Source of the DNA: a virus
Length of the DNA: 38,642 nucleotides
Reading direction: 5' to 3' (one strand)
IMG/VR virus record: IMGVR_UViG_3300043540_000789
Coordinates: 1 to 38,642 of that record
Position 1 is the first letter of the stretch. Each line of letters opens with the position of its first letter. Made by a program: the position numbers and the translations under genes. Positions 1-5,979 of the stretch are shown here, in pieces. The notes under the pieces were generated by a model. That model ran no database searches. It was not told the origin of the DNA and worked only from the letters and a program-made list of their open reading frames with translations.

Positions 1-232
1 TCAAGGCCACCTTCTGGCCGATTTCGGCCCCACACGTGCGCTCCCAAGCTTCATAGGCGTGCCGCGTAATGAGCCACCGGCGACCCAGCCGGATGCCCGG
101 CAGGATGCCCTGCTCCAACATCGCGTACACGGCGGGGCGACCAATATCAAGGCGCTTGGCCACCTGCTCGGCGGTGATGCGGGCGCTCGCCGCCGACTCT
201 AAACCTGAATGGGGGCTACTCTGCGCAATCAT
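1..232 (-). CDS. Excisionase/MerR-type HTH DNA-binding protein (3' end cut by window edge)
   Basis: The frame opens at an ATG (232) that overlaps the stop of the radical SAM gene as ATGA, and it runs off the left edge without a stop. The 77 visible residues hold a winged-HTH of the excisionase/HTH_17 type: ITAEQVAKRLDIGRPAVYAM, then a turn and a wing containing GIRLGRRWLIT. Such small proteins bind DNA as recombination directionality factors or as regulators. Its place at the end of the leftward block could put it next to an integrase just outside the window, but that is inference. The first ~18 residues before the HTH are Ser/Ala-rich and probably disordered. The HTH assignment is fairly sure; the choice between excisionase and regulator is open. 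Confidence 0.75.
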   Translation of the reverse strand, partial: MIAQSSPHSGLESAASARITAEQVAKRLDIGRPAVYAMLEQGILPGIRLGRRWLITRHAYEAWERTCGAEIGQKVAL

Positions 233-1212
233 TGGACAAGGGCCTCTTCCATGGCGCGCGGCCGCAAATCGCGGAGTTGGCGCGGTTGATAGTTCGCCGC
301 CCGCCATTCTTCCCAGGACACGCGCTTGTCATAGGCGCCAACAACCCACCGCTGAAACCCGACCAGCTCCGGAGTGCGCTGGTAGGGCATTGGATAGGGC
401 AGTGCGCCGAATTGGCGGAGCTTGCGCCGGCGGTAATCGCGGCCTTCGTGCGTCTCGCCGGGAGCGAAACCGATCAGCATGTAGACGAGAAGGTGGCGCG
501 GCCGCACTCCGTTGCGGCACAGCAGCTCCAGACCGGCGAAAAAGCGCGCTTCATCACGAGTGTTGTCCCAGGCCGTGTAGAGGCGGCGCTGGGCCATCCT
601 CGAATCGCGGTAATCCACTGAGGCGATCCCTTCGGCCTGTTCCGCCGTGACGATACGCGCGTTGATTCCCTGCGTGAAGCAAACCTTGAATCGGCCGTCG
701 CGGAGTTCCGCGAGCCGTTCGCGCCATTCCGGGTTGCCAAAGAAATCGTTGTCGAGCAGCACGATTTCCCGTGGCCACGGCTCGCCACGCCAGATTTCCG
801 CGATGGCGCCGTTCGCGCGGGCGCGTCCCTCTTTGGCGGGAACGACGCAGAACGGACACCGCATGCGGCAGCCGCGCATGGCGAAGCCGATGCTCTGGCG
901 ACAATCCGGATAAATGGAGTAGTCCATGTTAGCGGTCGTGATGCCGATGTCCTCCAGCCGGCGGGAGAGATCCCACCCTGTGCCGCCAATGAGCGCGTCG
1001 GGATAAGTATCGAGCACCTTCTGGACAAGCGGCCGGCTGCGCTCGAATATCGTGCTGGCGTACACACGATCGAAGTGTTCGTCGAACAGACCACCGAAAT
1101 CGGCGCCATGCCGAAGCTCGATGCTGTCTCCGCGCCGGCGGTGATGCGCTGCGACGCGCATGAGAGCGAGATTCGGCAGCTTGCCGTCGAGTTGGATGAG
1201 CAGCACGTTCAA
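229..1212 (-). CDS. Radical SAM enzyme, phage type
   Basis: A 327-aa protein with a CX3CX2C cluster (C115, C119, C122 in GCRMRCPFC), the signature that binds the [4Fe-4S] cluster and S-adenosylmethionine. The N-terminal ~80 residues (MNVLLIQLDG start, IGGTGWDL near residue 75) resemble the Rossmann-like leader of B12-type radical SAM proteins, but I see no cobalamin-binding DxHxxG. The substrate cannot be told from sequence. The start is a TTG overlapping the TGA of the 53-aa gene; a GGAG lies about 11 nt upstream. It is the fourth gene of a coupled chain (methyltransferase, DpdA-like, 53 aa, radical SAM, HTH). This hints at a role in nucleic-acid modification, but only by context. It is not QueE-like in its cysteine spacing. 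Radical SAM assignment is secure; the reaction is unknown. Confidence 0.88.
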   Translation of the reverse strand: MNVLLIQLDGKLPNLALMRVAAHHRRRGDSIELRHGADFGGLFDEHFDRVYASTIFERSRPLVQKVLDTYPDALIGGTGWDLSRRLEDIGITTANMDYSIYPDCRQSIGFAMRGCRMRCPFCVVPAKEGRARANGAIAEIWRGEPWPREIVLLDNDFFGNPEWRERLAELRDGRFKVCFTQGINARIVTAEQAEGIASVDYRDSRMAQRRLYTAWDNTRDEARFFAGLELLCRNGVRPRHLLVYMLIGFAPGETHEGRDYRRRKLRQFGALPYPMPYQRTPELVGFQRWVVGAYDKRVSWEEWRAANYQPRQLRDLRPRAMEEALVQ

Positions 1213-1370
1213 CGGCGCACGATCTCCGTGTACGCCCGCTCAATCAAGTCGCTGATCGCGATCAGCTTCTCGCTATCGATCCGGCCGCGCAGCCACTCGC
1301 GGATTTCATCCAGCACCTTGGCTTTGCGCTTCATCGCGTCCAGATCTTTGTATGTCAGCCCGCCATTCAT
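1209..1370 (-). CDS. Small helical protein, unknown function (53 aa)
   Basis: I chose the ATG at 1370 because AGGAGG sits 8 nt upstream and the ATG overlaps the stop of the DpdA-like gene as ATGA. The product begins MNGGLTYKDLDAMKRKAKVL and is charged and entirely helix-prone (Lys/Arg/Glu-rich with regular Leu/Ile). It has no cysteines and no membrane segment. Its stop overlaps the TTG start of the radical SAM gene, so it is translationally coupled on both sides. That suggests a partner or adaptor for one of its neighbours. I do not recognise a family. An upstream in-frame extension exists but has no ribosome-binding site and would overlap the neighbour. Confidence 0.7.
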   Translation of the reverse strand: MNGGLTYKDLDAMKRKAKVLDEIREWLRGRIDSEKLIAISDLIERAYTEIVRR

Positions 1371-2095
1371 CCGAACAACTCCTCCTGTTCGGGCACACTG
1401 GCCCACACGGGCGCGCTCTGCGCACTTTCGTAAGAATCGAGAAGTACTTGGGCACGCACCGGACCCGAAGCATGGCGGTAGCAACCGCCCCAGTTCGTGG
1501 TGCCCACGCCACGGGAAACACCCGCGGAATCGGCAGACGCAAGGGGAAGATGCTTACAGATGGCAGGCCGAAGCATCCGTAAGCCGTGCAGTTTCACCCT
1601 CGGCCTGCCCAGGCTGTCGCAGACGGTTTCCATGAGCTGCTGCACCCGGCTCCACCACTTCGGCGTGCCGATTGTCGCGTACTGCCCGGACGATCCCAGT
1701 GCTACGCGCGGCCACTCGGCCGCCAGTCGCTCCAATCGGTCGAGCGATTCATGGAAGTGCCACACCGGAACGCCGACATGTTTGCCGAGCGGCCATTCGG
1801 TCAAGAGCGCGTCGTTCGCCGCCTCATCCCCGTCGATTACGTCGGGAATAATGGCCCAGTCGAAACCAGGATGCTGCAACCATTCCGCAACCCAGCGATA
1901 GTACTGCGCCCAATCCACGGCGGCACCCTGCTTCCAGACAGAGAACGCGCCGTTATCGACTGCGAACGACTGCGTAACCTCCGCGGCGATTACCACCTGC
2001 TGCGGATCTGCGAAGGAGACCAGCGCGTGCCGGCGCTTCCAGATCTCGACGGCAACCTGCCACGTGGAATGGCGACCGCCATGGTAGTGGATCAC
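1367..2095 (-). CDS. DpdA/tRNA-guanine transglycosylase-like protein (putative 7-deazaguanine DNA modification)
   Basis: A 242-aa protein whose motif order matches the TGT-fold DpdA proteins of phages: a VDNGAF block (D47, analogous to the DSGGF motif holding the substrate-binding Asp of TGT), IIPDVIDGDE, a PVW(H)FHE strand, LGSSGQYATIGTP, KLHGLRM and ASADS (D189, the position of the catalytic Asp in the family). Family members exchange guanine for a 7-deazaguanine in tRNA (TGT) or in DNA (DpdA); phages use the latter to evade restriction. The GTG start is preceded by a near-perfect GGGAGGTGA and overlaps the methyltransferase stop as GTGA. No preQ0 synthesis genes (folE, queC, queD, queE) are visible here, so the host would have to supply the base or the genes lie elsewhere. 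Family placement rests on recognised motifs, not a search. Confidence 0.68.
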   Translation of the reverse strand: MIHYHGGRHSTWQVAVEIWKRRHALVSFADPQQVVIAAEVTQSFAVDNGAFSVWKQGAAVDWAQYYRWVAEWLQHPGFDWAIIPDVIDGDEAANDALLTEWPLGKHVGVPVWHFHESLDRLERLAAEWPRVALGSSGQYATIGTPKWWSRVQQLMETVCDSLGRPRVKLHGLRMLRPAICKHLPLASADSAGVSRGVGTTNWGGCYRHASGPVRAQVLLDSYESAQSAPVWASVPEQEELFG

Positions 2096-3630
2096 GGGGT
2101 CACCTCCCGCAGCACGCGGTCGACATGGTCGATCCGCTCCCCGATCCAGCTCATGACGGGTGTGGCCATGCTATTGCCGATCGCCTTGTATCGCGGGCCA
2201 TCCGGCGTAGCGCCCAGCCGCCGCGCCTCATCGAGCGGGATGCCCAGATACGCGGCCATCTCCTCGATCTCGTCCGCGCGAAGTTTCTGGTGGTAATTGG
2301 GGACCAGCGTGTGGTCGTCGGGAAATCCCTGGAGCCGCTCGCACTCCCTCGGCGTCAATCGCCGCACGGCTACCCACGTCGCCAGCAAGGGTGCGCCATC
2401 GCCGCGACCTGACGCACCGGACTGTGCCTTCAGCGGCGGCGCCACGATACCCGGAGCGCCGCGGCCGTTCCGCGCGAAGCGGGACTCGAAGACCACGGGG
2501 GGTGCAACGGCGCCACCGTCGCTCGCGAGCACGGGCGGTGTGACCTCGCGCGGCACGAAGCCGTCCTGGCCAAAGCCCCGAAAGGCGACCGCGAGCTGGC
2601 CGCCAGCATTCGCGTGCGAGTCGTGATGCCCCATCGCGCGCAGCGTCGGCGCGACATCCTCCATCGCGTCGGCGCCGGAATCCTTACACGAAAATCCAAC
2701 CGGCAGGATTGGCACGCCACGGCCGGTGCCGTCCTCGCTGGCGTCCATCCCCTCGCCACGGAGCGTGTGAGCGACCAAAGCCTCGCACGTGTCGACGCTC
2801 ATGCCAGGGGACCGGTCGCCGCCGGTGCGATTCGCACCAGCCAGCAGCGGAGGTGCTACCTCGACGCAGATTGTCTCCGTTTCGAAGTCCATCCGGCCAG
2901 AGCCGCCATGGGCGTTGCAGGCCGTCGCCACGTCGATCGGACCAGAGGTGTTGTTGCCTCCAAATGGAATCAGGTGGCCGGACTGGGCCTGGGTGTCGTC
3001 GCCGCCACACGTTCCAACGCCATGCGCAGTAAGGGCGGCAACACCCTGGCGCGCTTTTCGGCGCGGCGCAAGATCCCGGCGCAGGCTTTCGCGCTCAAAA
3101 AGTACCGCCGCGGCAGCCTGCCAGCTTCCAAGATGTCCGACAATGAAGACGCGGCGGCGGCGCTGGGGCACTCCGAAGAACTGAGCGTCCAAAATTCGGT
3201 ACGCGACCCCATACCCGAGTTCGACCAGCGTCCCGAGCACGGTTCCAAATGTCCGTCCAGAGTCAATCGACAGGACGCCGGGGACGTTTTCCCAGACGAT
3301 CCAGCGGGGGCGCAGGCGCTTAGCCAGTCGGAGAAACTCCAGCGTGAGGTTGCCACGCGGGTCATCCAATCCGAGCCGCTGGCCGGCGCAGGAGAATGGC
3401 TGACACGGAGTGCCTCCGACGCGAAGATCAATGGGAGTTGCTCCGACGCGCCGGAGCCAATGGCCCCTGATCGACGTGAAGTCGCCAAGATTACGAACCT
3501 CGGGAAAACGGTGAGCGAGCACGGCGCTCGCGAAGGGATTGATTTCAGCGAACCAGGCCGGAGTCCACCCCAATGAGTGCCACGCGACGGTTGCGGCCTC
3601 AATTCCGGAACAAACGGAGCCGTAGACCAT
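2092..3630 (-). CDS. dcm: C5 cytosine DNA methyltransferase
   Basis: Methylates cytosine at C5 in DNA using SAM, probably protecting phage DNA from host restriction. All core motifs are present from the ATG at 3630: motif I VYGSVCSGIEAA (residues 2-13), motif IV GGTPCQPFS with catalytic C76, motif VI WENVPG (E114), motif VIII QRRRRVF (~156), and motifs IX/X near the C-terminus (RLTPRECERLQGFPDD, then YKAIGNSMATPV). Between VIII and IX lies a long target-recognition region of about 240 residues with recurring VAPxL/TLRxxG-like phrases, usual in phage Dcm proteins. The product is 512 aa. A GTG at 3654 would add eight residues; neither start has a clear Shine-Dalgarno, and MVYGSVCSG is the usual N-terminus. 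It is coupled to the DpdA-like gene downstream. No cognate restriction enzyme is seen, so it is probably an orphan. Confidence 0.95.
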   Translation of the reverse strand: MVYGSVCSGIEAATVAWHSLGWTPAWFAEINPFASAVLAHRFPEVRNLGDFTSIRGHWLRRVGATPIDLRVGGTPCQPFSCAGQRLGLDDPRGNLTLEFLRLAKRLRPRWIVWENVPGVLSIDSGRTFGTVLGTLVELGYGVAYRILDAQFFGVPQRRRRVFIVGHLGSWQAAAAVLFERESLRRDLAPRRKARQGVAALTAHGVGTCGGDDTQAQSGHLIPFGGNNTSGPIDVATACNAHGGSGRMDFETETICVEVAPPLLAGANRTGGDRSPGMSVDTCEALVAHTLRGEGMDASEDGTGRGVPILPVGFSCKDSGADAMEDVAPTLRAMGHHDSHANAGGQLAVAFRGFGQDGFVPREVTPPVLASDGGAVAPPVVFESRFARNGRGAPGIVAPPLKAQSGASGRGDGAPLLATWVAVRRLTPRECERLQGFPDDHTLVPNYHQKLRADEIEEMAAYLGIPLDEARRLGATPDGPRYKAIGNSMATPVMSWIGERIDHVDRVLREVTP

Positions 3631-3749
3631 GCTAGACGCCGCACATGCCCACACACTCGTCTTGCCAGGAGGGATTGAGCCAACCGGCCGCCAAAGCGCA
3701 AAGGCCCTCCCATCCCAGCCGAAGCATTGCGCCGGGAAAACCTCTACGA

Positions 3750-3769
3750 TCGATGAGTCGTCTCATCGA
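3750..3769 (-). terminator. Perfect 8-bp hairpin after the small membrane gene
   Basis: TCGATGAG, TCGT tetraloop, CTCATCGA: a perfect stem lying seven bases beyond the stop of the 47-aa membrane protein, in the 145-bp gap before the methyltransferase. On the minus strand a run of four T follows about nine bases later, so it is at best a weak terminator or processing site. It could equally be an operator for the downstream block. Confidence 0.4.
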
Positions 3770-3775
3770 CAGTCG

Positions 3776-3919
3776 TCATCTCAGCCAGCCCCAGGCGGCC
3801 AGGAGTGATGCCGCACTGGCGATTGCCGACGCGATGACAATGGCCTGCCGTGCGCGACGGAGTTGGTCGCGCATGTGCGCCATCATCAACGCTTGAGTGA
3901 CTTCGCAATCCTGTGTCAT
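3776..3919 (-). CDS. Small single-pass membrane protein (47 aa)
   Basis: The ATG at 3919 has a strong GGAGGT eight bases upstream. The product has a polar/charged helical N-terminal half with many Met and Arg (HMRDQLRRARQ) and then one hydrophobic segment, AIVIASAIASAASLLAAW (about residues 26-43), ending WLR. This looks like a type-II or tail-anchored single-span protein of the inner membrane. Function is not recognisable. Small phage membrane proteins of this kind can act in superinfection exclusion or lysis, but nothing here decides that. The start overlaps the stop of a possible 25-aa leader ORF as ATGA. A longer in-frame extension upstream is a shadow of other genes. Confidence 0.65.
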   Translation of the reverse strand: MTQDCEVTQALMMAHMRDQLRRARQAIVIASAIASAASLLAAWGWLR

Positions 3920-3993
3920 TCGTGTACCTCCGGTGCAAACAGCCAATTCGCGATGTTTGGGGCGATCACAGAGGCAAGGGCGAGGTTCTCCAT
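3916..3993 (-). CDS. Possible 25-aa coupled peptide
   Basis: An ATG nine bases after the DUF5131 stop opens a 25-residue frame (MENLALASVIAPNIANWLFA then PEVHE) whose TGA overlaps the next ATG as ATGA. There is no obvious ribosome-binding site. It fills the space between two real genes exactly and has a hydrophobic middle. It may be a genuine small protein or only a leader that couples translation. Confidence 0.35.
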   Translation of the reverse strand: MENLALASVIAPNIANWLFAPEVHE

Positions 3994-4002
3994 CGCGAGT
4001 TT

Positions 4003-4827
4003 CTACGCTGCCCGGCATAGGGCCGCCTCCGGCATCTGGTGCCACTCGCGGCCGTCCAGGAGACAGCCTCGGGCCTGGCTCCCCCAAGACTTGAAGAAGA
4101 ACGGAATACTTTCCGTGATGCACTGGTCGCGAACGGCCTTCGCCCACTCGGGGCACATCGGCCTCGCACCAGGGCCGGACTCGCCGCCAAGGATCAGCCA
4201 GTCCACCGCACGCTCGAAGAGACCGCCTTCTCCATTGGGAATCTCCACGCTTGTGGCCCCGCACGCATCGAGATCAACCCGTCCCAGCATCGGTTCCAAG
4301 CTGATCCCGCGCACGCTCACATCGGGAATGCGTAGGAGTTCGGTAGCCCGACTTGCCGTGGCCGGGCCTGTGACCGTTGTCAGCAACCAGAAGTTGGGTG
4401 GGCAGGCGTGACGTTCGAAGAATTGCCGTGCCCTGCCCGGCCGCTTCGTGCAGAGGATCCAAATGTGCGGAGCTTGCGCCATCGCCGCCAGGTACGGCGC
4501 AAGCCAGTCACTTGGAAGAGATTCCGTGAATATGTCCGCAAGGTCGCCGAGAAAGACCGTTCGGGGATAACCGCTCAACCATGGCTTTCCCGCGCGAACT
4601 TTGCCGGTGAGGTCGGCCCAACGGCAGGCCTGTTCAATGCGTCCGGCGAAGAAGTCCGGGATATCGAAAGATGCCGGCCAGCCGGCGCGGCCCGCGTAGC
4701 GGCCGACGAGGGAAGCCGCGTAGCAGTGGCTCTCAGCGGCGCCGGCGCGGTGCAACTCGCAGCCGTCGCAACCCACAACGGGGTTGACGGTGGAGTCACA
4801 CCAAGGGATTTTAGTCTCTTTCCCCAT
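4003..4827 (-). CDS. DUF5131 family protein (phage Gp37/Gp68-like)
   Basis: A 274-aa protein of the phage Gp37/Gp68 (DUF5131) family. Seen: the diagnostic N-terminus TKIPWCDSTVNPVVGCDGC followed by HCYAASLVGRYAG, then FLGDLADIFTE, ILCTKRPGRA, a GISLEPMLG block, WLILGGESGPGARPM and a C-terminal FFFKSWG. The clustered cysteines near residues 10-35 and the TIM-barrel-like alternation of motifs are family traits. A radical-SAM-like fold has been suggested for the family, but its biochemical role is not established. It starts at an ATG overlapping the upstream stop as TAATG, so it is coupled to the HTH gene. Common in phages and mobile elements, usually among non-structural accessory genes as here. 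Confidence 0.88.
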   Translation of the reverse strand: MGKETKIPWCDSTVNPVVGCDGCELHRAGAAESHCYAASLVGRYAGRAGWPASFDIPDFFAGRIEQACRWADLTGKVRAGKPWLSGYPRTVFLGDLADIFTESLPSDWLAPYLAAMAQAPHIWILCTKRPGRARQFFERHACPPNFWLLTTVTGPATASRATELLRIPDVSVRGISLEPMLGRVDLDACGATSVEIPNGEGGLFERAVDWLILGGESGPGARPMCPEWAKAVRDQCITESIPFFFKSWGSQARGCLLDGREWHQMPEAALCRAA

Positions 4828-5318
4828 TACCGGTGAACCTCTGCGGCCCGACCCTTCCTTCTGGCGTATCGCTTGTTGATCCCCAGGGCATCGAGGTCAA
4901 CCTCGCCGCCGGAACCGCCCGCGCGACGTTTGATGCGGCACCGTAACGCATCAAAGGTTAGGCCAAGTTCCCGTGCGGCGTCCGTGAGACACATCCGTTG
5001 TCCGTGAAGGACCACGAAGTGGTTATCAGATCGGTTCATGCCGCCGCGATTGCGGTTCTCTCTGCGAAGTTGCTCGTTTTCCGTCTCCAAGTTGAAGCAC
5101 ACTTCGCGGAAAGCGATTACGCATTCCAGGTCCGTGCGGTGGTTACCGCTCTGGCGTAGCCCGCACCTTTCGCAGACGTGCGAGTCGATATCCGCATATT
5201 CGACAGTGGGAATCACCCGGCGGGCCCACGCGCGGATGTTTATCCCCGTAAGCGTTTCGAAGTCTCGAACGAGATGCTCCAGCTCTGTGTCATCCTTTGC
5301 CGTGGTTTCGGGAGTCAT
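4827..5318 (-). CDS. HTH protein with a Cys pair, probable phage DNA-binding protein
   Basis: A 163-aa protein. Residues ~1-45 are acidic/helical (DDTELEHLVRDFETLTGINI). A CERCG pair near residue 50 with another Cys at ~65 could bind zinc. A coiled stretch ENEQLRRENRNRGG follows, and then a helix-turn-helix, LTDAARELGLTFDALRCRIK (~residues 111-130), resembling the small HTH domains of phage HNH-associated and regulatory proteins. The C-terminus is basic (KRYARRKGRA). It starts at an ATG sharing one base with the previous TGA (TGATG) and ends sharing one base with the DUF5131 ATG. DNA binding is likely; the regulatory target is unknown. It is close to the repeat-rich 5588-5979 region, which would be a natural site to test. 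Confidence 0.7.
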   Translation of the reverse strand: MTPETTAKDDTELEHLVRDFETLTGINIRAWARRVIPTVEYADIDSHVCERCGLRQSGNHRTDLECVIAFREVCFNLETENEQLRRENRNRGGMNRSDNHFVVLHGQRMCLTDAARELGLTFDALRCRIKRRAGGSGGEVDLDALGINKRYARRKGRAAEVHR

Positions 5319-5587
5319 CAGTCTGGACCGTGGCCGGAGGGGGTTACATGCCTGGATCGGCCGCGACCGATCATCAGATCCACAATGAATGTCAAGTTGG
5401 ATTGCGGCCCATGAATGGGGGGATCGTAGTAAGTTGAGTCTTTGAATTTAAGGTCATAGATCCGAGACCACCGGTCTGTCTCCGGACCTCCGTCGTTGCG
5501 CCGGCTCGCGTAGTACTTATGATTTGCAGCCCGGCGTCTGCACTGGGAACAATGCCCGCAAGAGCACTTGATCAGCGCCGTGGACAC
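5318..5587 (-). CDS. Small Cys-rich protein (89 aa), unknown function
   Basis: The GTG at 5587 has AAGGAG eight bases upstream and is preferred. An in-frame ATG at 5644 lacks a good ribosome-binding site. The product carries KCSCGHCSQCRRRAANHKYY near its N-terminus: four cysteines in CxCxxCxxC spacing followed by basic residues, a likely zinc knuckle that could contact nucleic acid. The remainder is polar with no membrane segment. It is the first gene after the AT-rich gap and is coupled by a TGATG overlap to the HTH gene, so it probably heads the left operon. Similar CxCGxCxxCR proteins are common as small phage ORFs without known function. Confidence 0.65.
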   Translation of the reverse strand: MSTALIKCSCGHCSQCRRRAANHKYYASRRNDGGPETDRWSRIYDLKFKDSTYYDPPIHGPQSNLTFIVDLMIGRGRSRHVTPSGHGPD

Positions 5588-5755
5588 GGTTTTCTCCTTG
5601 CTTTTGAGGGGCTTGTATGGGAGGATGCGGACAGACACAGCCATCCCGCTACGAACGAGATGCTTTGTTCGCGGGTCACACCTTCCCTTGCAAAGGCTGT
5701 GTGGCCCGCTCACCCCACAGTTCTATTACTTACAGGACCAAAGTCCATCGCCATG

Positions 5756-5780
5756 GTAATCCCGAATCAGTCAGGATTAC
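5756..5780. repeat. Inverted repeat, 7-bp arms
   Basis: GTAATCC and GGATTAC separated by 11 bases. Part of the repeat cluster next to the helicase gene. Confidence 0.6.
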
Positions 5781-5787
5781 AAATGTT

Positions 5788-5816
5788 TTAAGATCGACAA
5801 ACTTTTCTACGTTCAA
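5788..5816 (-). promoter_or_regulatory. Weak candidate sigma70-type promoter for the left operon
   Basis: On the minus strand TTGAAC (5816-5811) and TCTTAA (5793-5788) are 17 bases apart, about 200 bp before the GTG of the Cys-rich gene. The -35 is good and the -10 matches only half the consensus. Its support is its position in the only long AT-rich gap before the left block. One of the TTCAAATTA repeats overlaps the -35 box, as an operator would. Confidence 0.35.
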
Positions 5817-5831
5817 ATTAGATTCAAATTA
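5812..5831. repeat. Direct repeat TTCAAATTA x2, 11-bp period
   Basis: Two exact 9-bp copies start 11 bases apart, putting both on the same face of the helix. The AT-rich setting fits iterons or an operator overlapping a minus-strand -35 box. Confidence 0.6.
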
Positions 5832-5878
5832 AGCGTTTCACCTAATTCCGATTAAAGTCAGGTGCGGGGATACGGTAC

Positions 5879-5900
5879 GGAAGTAAACTTCCGCTTACTT
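5879..5900. repeat. Nested inverted repeats
   Basis: GGAAGT-AA-ACTTCC (5879-5892) is a perfect palindrome with a 2-bp centre. AAGTAA (5881-5886) and TTACTT (5895-5900) form a second, overlapping inverted repeat. No T-run follows on either strand, so a protein-binding site is likelier than a terminator. Confidence 0.6.
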
Positions 5901-5907
5901 TCGTGAA

Positions 5908-5936
5908 TCACCCTGCCAACATGCCGTCACCCTGCC
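5908..5936. repeat. Direct repeat TCACCCTGCC x2, 19-bp period
   Basis: Two exact 10-bp copies start 19 bases apart, between the nested palindrome and the end of the helicase gene. Confidence 0.6.
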
Positions 5937-5979
5937 GAGATGCTGGCGCTCCGGGGGCAACGGTCTGCCGCATAAATAC

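Larger units (their letters stand above)
5588..5979. promoter_or_regulatory. AT-rich, repeat-filled intergenic region: candidate origin and/or operator
   Basis: A ~390-bp stretch without a gene. Its middle (5740-5860) is strikingly AT-rich in a GC-rich window. It holds an inverted repeat GTAATCC/GGATTAC (5756-5780), a direct repeat TTCAAATTA at 5812 and 5823 (11 bp apart, one helical turn), a perfect palindrome GGAAGTAAACTTCC (5879-5892) nested with AAGTAA/TTACTT (5881-5900), and a direct repeat TCACCCTGCC at 5908 and 5927 (19 bp apart). It lies immediately downstream of the primase-helicase gene and upstream of the left operon. Such an array of protein-binding-type repeats plus easily melted DNA is typical of phage origins and of switch operators. 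I see no convincing gene in it. Confidence 0.55.

Noticed and set aside
229-1212. QueE-type enzyme supplying preQ0 to the DpdA-like protein
   Set aside because: Cysteine spacing is CX3CX2C and the protein is far longer than QueE, with a B12-type N-terminus. No other queuosine-pathway gene is present.
2614-3576. 320-aa plus-strand ORF opposite the methyltransferase
   Set aside because: The methyltransferase has all catalytic motifs in order on the other strand; this ORF has none.
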